Positions 26,538 through 34,863 of a stretch of DNA of 64,000 nt are shown one piece after another. The stretch covers positions 806,001 through 870,000 of the forward strand of contig CAVOTI010000003.1 in assembly GCA_963699105.1 (NCBI GenBank), read 5' to 3'. The translations under genes and the position numbers were made by a program. The notes under the pieces were generated by a model. It saw only the letters and a list, made by a program, of their open reading frames with translations, had not been told where the DNA came from and did not search any database. This stretch comes from Bog-756 sp963699105 (GTDB lineage: Bacteria > Actinomycetota > Acidimicrobiia > Acidimicrobiales > RAAP-2). Position 1 is the first letter of the stretch. The number at the start of each line of letters is the position of its first letter.

Positions 26538-26996
26538 TCAGGCCGGGCCCACCCGGAGGATCCGGGCCAGACAGATCAGGGCCACGACGGCCAAGGTCCC
26601 CTCGACGATCAGGCTGACAGTGCCGAGGAGGTACCCCCAGTTGCCGATGTCACCGGGGTCGCCGGGAACGCCCACCGTCCGCGACAGGATGTATCCGGTC
26701 ATCGGCCCGACGCTCGACGCCAGTCCGAGCCACCAGCCGATGACCTTGCCGCGGATGATGAGAGCGGCGCTGATCGTGCTGGAGATCTCGATCAGGTAGT
26801 AGCCGTACTTCAGCCACATCGGTGATTGATCACCCAAAAGCCCGCCTTGGTCCTGCAGGTGGATCACGGCGATGGCCAAAGCCAGTCCGGCGCCCAGGAC
26901 CAGAACGGGAAGAGGAGTCTGCGTGTCATCGGCAACGAGAATCCTGGTGCCCCGCCGAGGAAGTAGTGCCCGACTGACAGACGGAAACTGCATCAT
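26538..26996 (-). CDS. Four-helix membrane protein, unknown
   Basis: 152 residues from ATG 26996 (AAGGAG four bases upstream; a second ATG follows directly). Four hydrophobic helices: PLPVLVLGAGLALAIAVIHL, YGYYLIEISSTISAALII, WWLGLASSVGPMTGYIL and LGTVSLIVEGTLAVVALIC. The His in VIHLQDQGG resembles small DoxX/DUF4383-like proteins, but I cannot assign a family. It lies downstream of the sigma/anti-sigma operon on the same strand (161-bp gap) and could be a target of that sigma factor. Confidence 0.62.
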   Translation of the reverse strand: MMQFPSVSRALLPRRGTRILVADDTQTPLPVLVLGAGLALAIAVIHLQDQGGLLGDQSPMWLKYGYYLIEISSTISAALIIRGKVIGWWLGLASSVGPMTGYILSRTVGVPGDPGDIGNWGYLLGTVSLIVEGTLAVVALICLARILRVGPA

Positions 26997-27157
26997 GGTC
27001 TCCTTGTCGTTAGAGGTGGTTCGATCGAGATGCGTCATCTCCAACGGTTCTACGGACAGGGCCACGGTTCGGATTGCATTTGCGACTCCTCGATCGGCCG
27101 ACCGCTTTCTCCCCGTCTGCCGATCAGCCGGCAGTGCGCAGCTCTACCCGGCGGCCA

Positions 27158-27847
27158 TCACGAGAACTGGGCCGTGGCCAGAACCCGGCCGTCATCGCCG
27201 ACGAGCTCCGCGGTCCGGACGCGGCCGTATTCCTCCGGAAGTGGAGCGACCCAGGCTCCTCGGCCGGAGATCAAGTCGAACGAACCTACGGTCCGCGTGG
27301 TTCCGTCCTCCGAGATGACCCGGCACTGGACGGAGCCCGACCACGTCGACGAATCGACCGTCATGAGGATCCAGCCCTCCTCGTCGGAGTACACGGTGAC
27401 CCTTCCGTGCGGTTTCCCACCGGAAACCAACGATGCCTCACTGACGTCCCCGTAGGCACCGGGCGAGACGATCGCCTGTTGGGCGGGCTGCTTGACCACC
27501 GAATGTGTCGCCCAGCCGATCCCGAATGCCACGGCGGCGACGGCGGCGGCGGCGACCACCAGCCAGCGTCGGTGCCACCGGTCATTGCCTCGAGGTCTGA
27601 CGGGCCGAGGGTCGAGGCGCTGCATCACCCGGGACTCGAACCCGATGGGTGGGTCGACTTCGCCGGCCAGGTGGACAAGGCTGTCGGCCGCGGCCATCAG
27701 TTGATCCAACTCCTCCGTGCAGCCGGCGCAGCCCTCGAGATGGCCCAGCAAGGCCACACGCTCCCGGCCGCCGAGAACGCCGGCGGCCAGCTCCGGGAGC
27801 TGTTCGACGAACACCTGGTGGCCGGGATCTCGTCGGTTGTCGGTCAT
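27158..27847 (-). CDS. Anti-sigma factor (RskA-like) with zinc-binding ZAS motif
   Basis: 229 residues. The N-terminal zinc-finger anti-sigma motif is HLEGCAGCTEEL (H-x3-C-x2-C). One membrane helix WLVVAAAAVAAVAFGIGW lies near residue 100, and an extracytoplasmic RskA-type domain follows (VTVYSDEEGWILMTV, GSFDLISGRGAWVAPLPEEYG). It should hold the upstream ECF sigma factor at the membrane until a signal triggers release. ATG 27847 overlaps the sigma TGA (ATGA), so the two are coupled. Confidence 0.87.
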   Translation of the reverse strand: MTDNRRDPGHQVFVEQLPELAAGVLGGRERVALLGHLEGCAGCTEELDQLMAAADSLVHLAGEVDPPIGFESRVMQRLDPRPVRPRGNDRWHRRWLVVAAAAVAAVAFGIGWATHSVVKQPAQQAIVSPGAYGDVSEASLVSGGKPHGRVTVYSDEEGWILMTVDSSTWSGSVQCRVISEDGTTRTVGSFDLISGRGAWVAPLPEEYGRVRTAELVGDDGRVLATAQFS

Positions 27848-28425
27848 CTCCACTCCTCTGCATCGTGGAGGGCGGCCCGCAGTTTCGTCAGACCGGCACG
27901 GATCCGGGTCTTGACCGTACCTTGGGGGATGGATTCCGAGGAGCTGATCTCGTCGATGGTCCGACCGTACAGCGCAGCCAGCACGACGGCGCGGCGCTGC
28001 GGGAGAGGTAGGGCGTTGAGAGCCGCCCGCAGCTTCGGCGCCAGCTGGTCGCCGGATCCGAGGTCCTCTGGAGACCGACCGCCGCTGGCCATCCCGAAGG
28101 CGATCATGTCGTTGGGATCGGTCGGCAGGGTGCGGTGTTTGCGGATGGCGTCGATGGCCAGGTTCCGGGTGATGGTCAGGACCCACGTGGTCGCCGATCC
28201 CCGACGGGCATCGAACACCGGGGCATAGCGCCAGGCGCGGATGAGCGCTTCTTGGGACACGTCCTCGGCCACCGCCGGGTCACCGAGCATGCCGAGGGCA
28301 AGTCCGAAGACCCGCTTCTGGTACCGGCGTACGAAGGTGACGGCCGCCAGCTCATCCCCGAGGACCATTCCGGCGATCAGGGCCTCGTCCGAGGGACTGC
28401 TCGACGAACCTCCAGAATCCGCCAT
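27844..28425 (-). CDS. ECF sigma factor (SigK/SigL-like)
   Basis: 193 residues. I choose ATG 28425, preceded by GGAGGTGG; the frame runs further upstream without coding character. Region 2: FVRRYQKRVFGLALGMLGD, AEDVSQEALIRAWRYAP and TTWVLTITRNLAIDAIRKHR. Region 4: LPLPQRRAVVLAALYGRTIDEIS and GTVKTRIRAGLTKLRAAL. It directs RNA polymerase to stress or envelope promoters and is probably inhibited by the overlapping downstream anti-sigma factor. Confidence 0.9.
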   Translation of the reverse strand: MADSGGSSSSPSDEALIAGMVLGDELAAVTFVRRYQKRVFGLALGMLGDPAVAEDVSQEALIRAWRYAPVFDARRGSATTWVLTITRNLAIDAIRKHRTLPTDPNDMIAFGMASGGRSPEDLGSGDQLAPKLRAALNALPLPQRRAVVLAALYGRTIDEISSSESIPQGTVKTRIRAGLTKLRAALHDAEEWR

Positions 28426-29080
28426 CAGGGCCACCTCCGCCGGGCGAGATTTGTGCGTGGGCCACTGGCCACGGGGCCCGGCCCTGGCTCCCGCCCAACA
28501 CCTCTCCCCCCTTCTCCGTCGACAACATACGTGCCCTGACAGAACCGGGTCGGCCTCATGCGGCACTCCTCGGGAAGCGGCGCGGCAGCGCCGAGGGGTG
28601 GGGACAGATGGGGCCGGACGGCTGACCGGCTTCGGTGCGGACCTGCTGATCATCAGGTCTGCTGATGGCCGAGGGCACAGTGGATGGGCGGCCGGAGGCG
28701 CCGGCCCTGGACTGCGGCCCGGCCGCCGCGAACGATGCCGCCACGCCGGGCCGACGGCCCGGGCGAAACCAGGTCCTGTCGGCCGCTGCTGATGTCATTG
28801 GGCGTCGTCCCGGGTGTCGGCTCGGCTGGATCCATGATTGCCCCTGGTGGTCGATCGACTGCTCTTATCGACGGGTACCCCTCGTACTACGGATGAGGTG
28901 GGCAAAAGGTTTGCGATTTCGGCAATTAATCTGCCCAATCACTCGGCCCGCGGAGGAATTCATCGTCTGTTAACCGTCGACCGACGTCCGCGGCATTGCG
29001 GGATGGGTCGATTGGCTTCACACTGAATTCTGTCAGGTGAAGTGCTCATCAACCGGGGCGAGACCGGATAGGGGGAGGAC
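28426..29080. other. 655-bp non-coding region before glutamine synthetase
   Basis: Lies between divergent sigma and glutamine synthetase genes. The last 200 bases are AT-richer (TTTGCGATTTCGGCAATTAAT near 28910-28930, CTGTTAACCGTC near 28968) and probably hold the promoter and nitrogen-control sites. I cannot define a GlnR box. GGGGGAGG just before 29081 is the ribosome-binding site. No gene is convincing. Confidence 0.45.
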
Positions 29081-30505
29081 ATGCAGAAATTCAGCGCCGC
29101 CGAAGTCGTTCGTCTGGCCGCCGACGAGAGCATCGAGGTGGTCGACCTCAGATTCTGTGATCTTCCCGGCCTCATGCAGCACTTCTCGATCCCGGCCCAT
29201 GCCCTCACCGAGGACGCCATCGACGAGGGCTACGGGTTCGACGGTTCGTCGATCAGGGGATTCCAGGAGATCCAGGAGTCGGACATGATCCTGCTCCCCG
29301 ATCCGGCGACCACCGTCATCGACGAGTTCCGCCAGCACAAGACCCTCAACATGAACTGCTTCGTCCACGATCCCGTTACCCGGGAGAGCTACAGCCGGGA
29401 CCCCCGCTATGTGGCGTCGAAAGCCGAGCAGTACCTGAAGTCCACGGGGATCGCCGACACCGTCTACTTCGGGCCGGAAGCCGAGTTCTTCATCTTCGAC
29501 GATGTGAGATTTTCGCAGGACCAACACTCGGCCTTCTATCGGGTGGACTCGGTGGAGGGGATCTGGAACTCCGGACGGGACGAAGGTCCCAATCTCGGCT
29601 ACAAGCCACGTTACAAGGAGGGGTACTTCCCCGTGCCGCCCATGGACCACTTCCAGGACGTGCGCTCGGAGATGGTGCTGGCCATGGAACGACTGGGGAT
29701 CGAGATCGAGGTCCAGCACCACGAGGTCGGCACGGCCGGCCAAGCAGAGATCGATATGCGGTTCGACACCCTTCTGGCCATGGCCGACAAGCTGATGCTC
29801 TACAAGTACATCGTGAAGAACGTGGCCAACCAGGCCGGTTACACGGCCACCTTCATGCCCAAGCCGCTGTTCGAAGACAACGGGTCCGGTATGCACGTGC
29901 ACCAGTCGCTGTGGAACGGGGGACGACCTCTCTTCTATGCCGACACCGGATACGGAGGACTCTCCGACGTCGGCCGCTGGTACATCGGAGGACTGCTGGC
30001 CCACGCCCGAGCCGTCCTGGCCTTCGCCGCCCCGACGACCAACTCCTACAAGCGGCTGGTGCCCGGCTACGAGGCACCGGTCAATCTCGTCTATTCGCAA
30101 CGGAATCGTTCGGCAGCATGCCGGATCCCCATCTACTCCAACAGCCCCAAAGCCAAACGGGTCGAGTTCCGCTGCCCCGACCCGTCGTGCAATCCGTACC
30201 TCGCCTTCTCGGCCATGTTGATGGCCGGCCTCGACGGCATCGCCAAGCACACCGAACCGCCCGCCCCGGTTGACAAGGACCTGTTCGATCTGCCCCCCGA
30301 GGAATTGGCGAAGATCGGACAGGTGCCGTCGTCGCTCGACGAAGCTCTCATAGCCCTCGAAGACGACCAGGAGTTCCTCCACCAGGGCGGCGTCTTCACC
30401 GACGACCTCATCGAGACGTGGATCCGATTCAAGAGATTGAACGAGATCGACGCGGTCCGCCTCCGCCCCCACCCGTGGGAGTTCATGCTCTATTACGACA
30501 TCTGA
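29081..30505 (+). CDS. glnA: Type I glutamine synthetase lacking the adenylylation tyrosine
   Basis: 474 residues, full length for GSI. It makes glutamine from glutamate, ammonia and ATP in a dodecamer. Conserved: GYGFDGSSIRGFQEIQESDM (latch and Ser), FGPEAEFFIFD (metal Glu), EVQHHEVGTAGQAEIDM, NGSGMHVHQSLW (metal His) and NRSAACRIP (Arg). In GSI-beta enzymes the adenylylated Tyr lies in NLYDLPPEE; here the motif is DLFDLPPEE, with Phe at residue 402. Covalent control by GlnE at this position is therefore impossible. The nearest neighbours are not nitrogen genes. It may be a second GS copy; the rest of the genome is unseen. Confidence 0.93.
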   Translation: MQKFSAAEVVRLAADESIEVVDLRFCDLPGLMQHFSIPAHALTEDAIDEGYGFDGSSIRGFQEIQESDMILLPDPATTVIDEFRQHKTLNMNCFVHDPVTRESYSRDPRYVASKAEQYLKSTGIADTVYFGPEAEFFIFDDVRFSQDQHSAFYRVDSVEGIWNSGRDEGPNLGYKPRYKEGYFPVPPMDHFQDVRSEMVLAMERLGIEIEVQHHEVGTAGQAEIDMRFDTLLAMADKLMLYKYIVKNVANQAGYTATFMPKPLFEDNGSGMHVHQSLWNGGRPLFYADTGYGGLSDVGRWYIGGLLAHARAVLAFAAPTTNSYKRLVPGYEAPVNLVYSQRNRSAACRIPIYSNSPKAKRVEFRCPDPSCNPYLAFSAMLMAGLDGIAKHTEPPAPVDKDLFDLPPEELAKIGQVPSSLDEALIALEDDQEFLHQGGVFTDDLIETWIRFKRLNEIDAVRLRPHPWEFMLYYDI

Positions 30506-30508
30506 CCG

Positions 30509-30537
30509 GTGGCCCGGGCCATCGGGCCCCGGGCCAC
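30509..30537 (+). terminator. GC-rich hairpin after glutamine synthetase
   Basis: GTGGCCCGGG and CCCGGGCCAC form a perfect 10-bp stem around a 9-nt loop, starting four bases after the glnA stop. There is no immediate T-run, though CCCCTTTTATA follows at about 30560. Terminator-like. Confidence 0.5.
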
Positions 30538-30608
30538 ACCGAATCCCGACTAGTCCGATCCCCTTTTATAGGCTTTTCCGATAGGTTAAGTAGGGTTAGA
30601 ATGTCGCC

Positions 30609-31907
30609 ATGGGGCAGAGAGCTGAGACGGTCGGAGTGGTGGGCGGGGGCGCGTCCGGGGTGCTGTCGGCCATCCACCTCCTGCGGGACGCCCCGGTTCC
30701 GGTCCGGGTCGTCCTAATCGAACCCCGGGCCGAGCTCGGACGGGGAATCGCCTTCGGTACCGACGACCCCAACCATCTCCTCAATGTGCGAGCCGGCTCC
30801 CTGAGTGCCCTTCCCGACGAGCCCGACCACTTTGCCCGCTGGGCGCAACGACGGTTCGGCTCCGGCCACCAGTCGTTCCTGCCCCGGGCCTGGTACGGCG
30901 AGTACCTCCGCTCGCTCCTCGAACCGGTCGAGCACGTTCCCGCCCAGGCCATCGACATCTCCCCTCGTGGAGGGCGGGCCGAGATCACACTGTCCGACCG
31001 GACCCGTCGGTCGTTCGATCGGGTCGTCCTGGCTCCCGGTTCGTCCCCGCCGGCATGGCCCCACCCTCTGGGCGGACCGGAGCCCGTTTGGATCGACGAC
31101 CCCTGGCAGCCGGAGGGACTGGCCCGACTGTCGCCCGACGACCCGGTCCTGCTCCTCGGGACGGGCCTCACCGCCGTCGACACCGCCCTCAGCCTGCACG
31201 CCGCCGGACACCGCCAGATCGTCGCCACCTCCCGACACGGGTTCCTCCCGGCAGCCCACCCCGATCACCCCTTCCCACCCTTCGAGATCGCCCCCCCGCT
31301 CCGACCCAGCGCCCGTGCCCTCCTCGAGTGGGCCCGGTCGATGGCCGACGAAACCGGCGACTGGCGCCCGGTCGTCGACGCGTTGAGGTCGCACACCGAT
31401 GGGCTGTGGGGGGCGATGGACCAGACCGAGTGCCGGCGCCTCCTGCGCCACGTCCATCGACGGTGGGAGGTGCTCCGTCACCGGATGGCCCCGTCGGCCT
31501 CGAGGCGGATCGAGGCGATGACCATCGCCGGCGAGCTGACGGTCATCCCCGGTGGGGTGCAAGCTGCCCGGGCCATCCCGGGAGGTATCAGCGCCGTCGT
31601 CGGTGACCGCCAGATGCGATTCGGCGCCGTCGTCAACTGCACCGGACCGGGCACCGACGTCCGCCGTTCGAACCATCCCCTGGTCAAGCGGCTGCTGGCC
31701 CGACGGGTCGTCCGGCCCGGACCGTTGGGTCTGGGGCTCGACACCGACAGCGCCGGCTGCCTCCGCTCCACCGACGGCGTGCTGTGGTTGGTCGGTCCAC
31801 TCCGCCGGGGCCAGCAGTGGGAGACGACCGCCATACCCGACATTCGTGTTCAAGCTGCCGCCCTGCCCCGGTCGTTCCGGCCGGTTCATGCCATGGCGAG
31901 TGCCTGA
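30609..31907 (+). CDS. FAD/NAD(P)-binding protein (HydN/COG4529-like)
   Basis: 432 residues. The N-terminal Rossmann motif is VGVVGGGASGVLSAIHLL. It is followed by the family-typical GRGIAFGTDDPNHLLNVRAG and SALPDEPDHFARWA, then a second dinucleotide motif LLLGTGLTAVDTALSLHAAG and the FAD-closing NCTGPGTDVRR. This is PF13454 (NAD_binding_9). The reaction is unknown; relatives include putative amine or sulfur oxidoreductases. It is alone on its strand after glnA, with an AT-rich leader (TTTTATAGGCTTTTCCGATAGG) that probably holds the promoter. Confidence 0.8.
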   Translation: MGQRAETVGVVGGGASGVLSAIHLLRDAPVPVRVVLIEPRAELGRGIAFGTDDPNHLLNVRAGSLSALPDEPDHFARWAQRRFGSGHQSFLPRAWYGEYLRSLLEPVEHVPAQAIDISPRGGRAEITLSDRTRRSFDRVVLAPGSSPPAWPHPLGGPEPVWIDDPWQPEGLARLSPDDPVLLLGTGLTAVDTALSLHAAGHRQIVATSRHGFLPAAHPDHPFPPFEIAPPLRPSARALLEWARSMADETGDWRPVVDALRSHTDGLWGAMDQTECRRLLRHVHRRWEVLRHRMAPSASRRIEAMTIAGELTVIPGGVQAARAIPGGISAVVGDRQMRFGAVVNCTGPGTDVRRSNHPLVKRLLARRVVRPGPLGLGLDTDSAGCLRSTDGVLWLVGPLRRGQQWETTAIPDIRVQAAALPRSFRPVHAMASA

Positions 31908-31949
31908 CGCCGAGCGAAGGCTGAACCCAAGGCGGCGACCGCAGTGACC

Positions 31950-32453
31950 TCAGGACGCCGGGCGGGGCCCCGACAACGATCGGCCGGTGCTCGGTTCGGT
32001 GACCTCGGCGCCGGCCCCGGACCGGGCTTCAAAGTCGTAGCGCCGCCGGGCCTCGTCGATCTCACCGAGGTGCCCGGTGGCCCAGTCGACCAGCGGTGAG
32101 ACCGCCACCAGCAACGTCGTGCCCACCGGGGTGAGGGCGTATTCAACCCGGGGCGGCACCACCGGGTAGACCGTGCGAGTGACCAGGCCGTCCCGTTCGA
32201 GGTTGCGGACGGTGACCGTGAGCATCCGAGGTGTGATGCCGTCGATATGGCGCTGGAGCTCGCTGAACCGCTTGGTGCCCCCACCCAGCACGTGGACCAC
32301 GTACAGCGTCCATTTGTCACCGATCCGTTCGAGGACCTCTCGAGCCAGGCACGGGCCCTCGTCACCCGCACCCGGCCGACCGCTCAGGTCACTTCCCTCG
32401 GAGGAAGCCTGGATCGCCCGGGATAGTCCCTTCCCGTCAGGTGCCGTCTTCAC
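31950..32453 (-). CDS. HxlR-family winged-helix regulator
   Basis: 167 residues from GTG 32453. HxlR signature: CLAREVLERIGDKWTLYVVHVL (with the conserved Cys and KWT), GTKRFSELQRHIDGITPRML (recognition helix) and the wing TRTVYPVVPPRVEYALTPVG. Long N-terminal and C-terminal low-complexity tails. HxlR proteins often sense thiol-reactive or electrophilic stress. Divergent from the DoxX gene; three CCTC/GAGG palindromes lie in and upstream of its 5' end. Confidence 0.87.
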   Translation of the reverse strand: MKTAPDGKGLSRAIQASSEGSDLSGRPGAGDEGPCLAREVLERIGDKWTLYVVHVLGGGTKRFSELQRHIDGITPRMLTVTVRNLERDGLVTRTVYPVVPPRVEYALTPVGTTLLVAVSPLVDWATGHLGEIDEARRRYDFEARSGAGAEVTEPSTGRSLSGPRPAS

Positions 32454-32512
32454 GCCGCTCGGTCCGCTCCCTATGCTGGGTTCCTCCGAGGAAGTCTATC
32501 CCTCAGAGGAAG
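32393..32512. promoter_or_regulatory. Three CTTCCTC-N-GAGGAAG-like boxes, probable HxlR operators
   Basis: Box A at 32393-32408 (CTTCCCTCGGAGGAAG, inside the HxlR 5' end), box B at 32481-32493 (TTCCTCCGAGGAA, perfect 6-bp arms) and box C at 32500-32512 (CCCTCAGAGGAAG). B and C are about 19 bp apart, roughly two helical turns, between the divergent HxlR and DoxX genes. Confidence 0.55.
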
Positions 32513-32570
32513 TAAGAACCGGCCCGGACCACCGGGTCGACCCCGACCCTGCACCGAAAAGGACCCGACC

Positions 32571-33170
32571 ATGCCCACGCCCCGTGACCTCGCACTACTT
32601 TCCGGACGACTCGTCCTCGGCGGCTACCTGGCCGCCCACGGGGCCCAGAAGCTGTTCGGGTCCTTCGGCGGCTACGGCATCGAGGCGACCTCGGCGGGGT
32701 TCGACGGTCTCGGGCTCAAGCCGGGAAACTTCTTCGCCCGGGTGGCTGGGGTGTCCGAGCTGGCGGGAGGCACGCTGGTCGCCCTGGGGGCCGGTGACCC
32801 GGTGGGTCCGGTCGCCCTGGCCGGCACCATGGTCGTGGCCAGCTCGACCCACCTGGACAACGGCCCGTTCTCGACCAACCACGGCTACGAACTGCCGCTG
32901 ACCAACCTGGCCACGGCACTGGCCCTGTGGGTGGCCGGGCCCGGATCGCTCTCGCTCGACCGGCTGGCGGGTTTCAAGCTTCCCCGCCCGGTGCGCCGCG
33001 CCGTGGTGGTCGGAGCAGTGGCTTCGGCCGCCCTCAGCCTCGGGATGGTCCTGCAGGCCCGCCGGGACAAAGCCGCCGAAGCCGAAGCCGAAGCCCCCGG
33101 CGCCGAGCCGACGTCCGATGCCGAATCGGAGTCGGAGTCGGAGTCGGAATCTGAATCGGTGGAACAGTAG
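32571..33170 (+). CDS. DoxX-family membrane protein with Ser-Glu tail
   Basis: 199 residues with four helices. DoxX signature: LLSGRLVLGGYLAAHGAQKLFG at the N-terminus, then ARVAGVSELAGGTLVALG and GPVALAGTMVVASSTH. The C-terminus (from about residue 160) is an Ala/Glu then Ser-Glu repeat tail of about 35 residues, which is not part of the family. DoxX proteins are linked to redox and thiol stress resistance, in keeping with the divergent HxlR regulator. The stop lies 6 bp from the stop of the convergent DHA2 gene. Confidence 0.83.
   Translation: MPTPRDLALLSGRLVLGGYLAAHGAQKLFGSFGGYGIEATSAGFDGLGLKPGNFFARVAGVSELAGGTLVALGAGDPVGPVALAGTMVVASSTHLDNGPFSTNHGYELPLTNLATALALWVAGPGSLSLDRLAGFKLPRPVRRAVVVGAVASAALSLGMVLQARRDKAAEAEAEAPGAEPTSDAESESESESESESVEQ
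33123..33158 (+). repeat. Six-base tandem repeat coding for Glu-Ser pairs
   Basis: Six GA(A/G)TC(G/T) units in a row (three are identical GAGTCG) encode ESESESESESES in the DoxX tail. Copy-number change would not shift the frame. Confidence 0.85.
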
Positions 33171-33176
33171 GGCCGA

Positions 33177-34745
33177 TCAGGCAACCAGCTCCGGATTCGA
33201 CCACTCGAAGCCCTCGCCGTCCACCAGCTCGACCTCACACTCTGGTTGGTGGTTCGGCGGGGTCGTGGTACCCGGAGCCGTCCCGGGCAGGTGGACGAGA
33301 AGACCAACCATGGCCAGGGCCGCCAGTCCGAACAGGGCTCCGATGCCGAAGGTGACATCGAGCCCGTGCACGAGGTGGGCCGAAGCGCCCGCGCCCACCC
33401 GCAGCTGTTGGTGTCCGGCTGCCGCGTCCAGAATGGTGACCAGGACGGCCAACCCGAGGGCGGCGCCCACTTGCTGGATCACATTGACCAGGCCCGAGGC
33501 CGCCCCCGCGTCACCGGGTGCGACTCCGGCCAGCGATGCCGTCGTCAGAGGGACCAGAGCGGTCCCCGATCCGAGGCCCAACAGCACCAGGCACACCAGC
33601 ACCTGGCCGTAGGAGGCACCGGTGTGGAGCTGGCTGGCCAGCAGCAGGCTCACGATGGTCATGCCGATTCCCGACATCATGAGGACCTTGGGCCTGATCC
33701 TGGTGATCAGTACCTTGCTCACCAGCTGCGACGACAAGAAGACCGAGGCCGGCACGGGCAGAAAGCCGAGGCCGGTCCGGAGCGGTGAGTAGCCCTCGAC
33801 GTCCTGGAGGAATTGTCCGAGGAAGAAGAACATCCCGTACATGCCGGCGTACATCAGGCCACGGGACACGTTGGCCGAGGTGCGGGTGGTACTGGCGAAC
33901 AGGCGCAGCGGAACGATCGGCTCCTCGGCGCGGGTCTCGATGCGCACGAAGGCGGCCAGCAACAGCGCCCCGGCGGCCAGAGAGCCCAGGGTCGCGAGGC
34001 TCGTCCATCCCCTGGTCCCGGCCTCCACCAGCCCCAGCACCACGCCGGCCATCCCGAAGGTGGACGTGAGAGCGCCGGCGATGTCGAAGTGACCGCCACG
34101 AACCTCGGTCTCGTGGACCACCATGCGGCCGACGGCCCAGACCACCAGACCGATGGGAACGTTCACGAACATGACCCAGCGCCACGAAACCAGCTGGGTG
34201 AGCACGCCGCCGGCCACCAGGCCGATGGCGCCGCCGGCGGCCGACACCGTCGTGAACAGACCAATGGCCCGGACCCGCTGAGGACCATCGGAGAACACCG
34301 TGGTGAGCAGGGCCAGCGAGGACGGAGCGGCCAGGGCGGCGCCCACTCCCTGGAGGGCCCGGGCAGCCAGGAGCATCCATCCCGAAACCGCCAATCCACC
34401 GAGCAACGAGCTCAGCGAGAAGACGGCCACGCCGATCAGGAAGGTCCGGCGCCGACCCAGAAGATCCCCGCAGCGGGCCCCCAACAACAAGAGGCCGCCG
34501 AAGGTGAGCAGGTAGGCATTCAGGACCCACGACAGCTCGCTGCCCGAGAAGTGGAGCCCCTGTTGGACGTGAGGGAGTGCGACATTGACGATCGTGGTGT
34601 CGAGCACCACCATCAGCTGGGAGGTCAGGATGACGAAGAGGAACACCGAGGGACTGGCGAGGCGTCGCCGGAGGGACCCAGCCCGGCCGGTGGTGGCCGA
34701 GGCGGCCGTTTCCGGACGCGACTCGAGAACTGAAGTTGAGAGCAT
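33177..34745 (-). CDS. DHA2/EmrB-type MFS drug exporter
   Basis: 522 residues from ATG 34745; an in-frame TTG at 34778 is less likely. It has fourteen helices. MVVLDTTIVNVALPHVQQGL (helix 1), GARCGDLLGRRRTFLIG (motif A), RALQGVGAALAAPSSLALL (motif C) and GLVNVIQQVGAALGLAVL. It is closely related in layout to the 22.7-kb exporter but with its own TetR regulator, divergent at 34864. The acidic C-terminal tail is ECEVELVDGEGFEW. Confidence 0.88.
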   Translation of the reverse strand: MLSTSVLESRPETAASATTGRAGSLRRRLASPSVFLFVILTSQLMVVLDTTIVNVALPHVQQGLHFSGSELSWVLNAYLLTFGGLLLLGARCGDLLGRRRTFLIGVAVFSLSSLLGGLAVSGWMLLAARALQGVGAALAAPSSLALLTTVFSDGPQRVRAIGLFTTVSAAGGAIGLVAGGVLTQLVSWRWVMFVNVPIGLVVWAVGRMVVHETEVRGGHFDIAGALTSTFGMAGVVLGLVEAGTRGWTSLATLGSLAAGALLLAAFVRIETRAEEPIVPLRLFASTTRTSANVSRGLMYAGMYGMFFFLGQFLQDVEGYSPLRTGLGFLPVPASVFLSSQLVSKVLITRIRPKVLMMSGIGMTIVSLLLASQLHTGASYGQVLVCLVLLGLGSGTALVPLTTASLAGVAPGDAGAASGLVNVIQQVGAALGLAVLVTILDAAAGHQQLRVGAGASAHLVHGLDVTFGIGALFGLAALAMVGLLVHLPGTAPGTTTPPNHQPECEVELVDGEGFEWSNPELVA

Positions 34746-34783
34746 GGATTTCCGATCTTTCCGCTGGTATCGTGACAAGTAAG

Positions 34784-34823
34784 CGGAAGCTTCCTCCGGT
34801 TAGTATACGGAGGGATCCTCCGT
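34784..34823. promoter_or_regulatory. Paired palindromes between TetR and DHA2 genes
   Basis: ACGGAGG-GAT-CCTCCGT (34807-34823) has perfect 7-bp arms. About 20 bp away is CGGAAGCTTCCTCCGG with core GGAAGCTTCC. Both carry CGGA/TCCG elements and suit a TetR dimer pair controlling both genes. Confidence 0.58.
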
Positions 34824-34863
34824 TTTGCAACCGCCATGTCGGATCCCGAAGGGAACGAAGCAG

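Noticed and set aside
28426..29080. Riboswitch or GlnR site before glutamine synthetase
   Set aside because: Some AT-rich and TTAAC-like text is present but no full consensus or stable aptamer fold could be supported.
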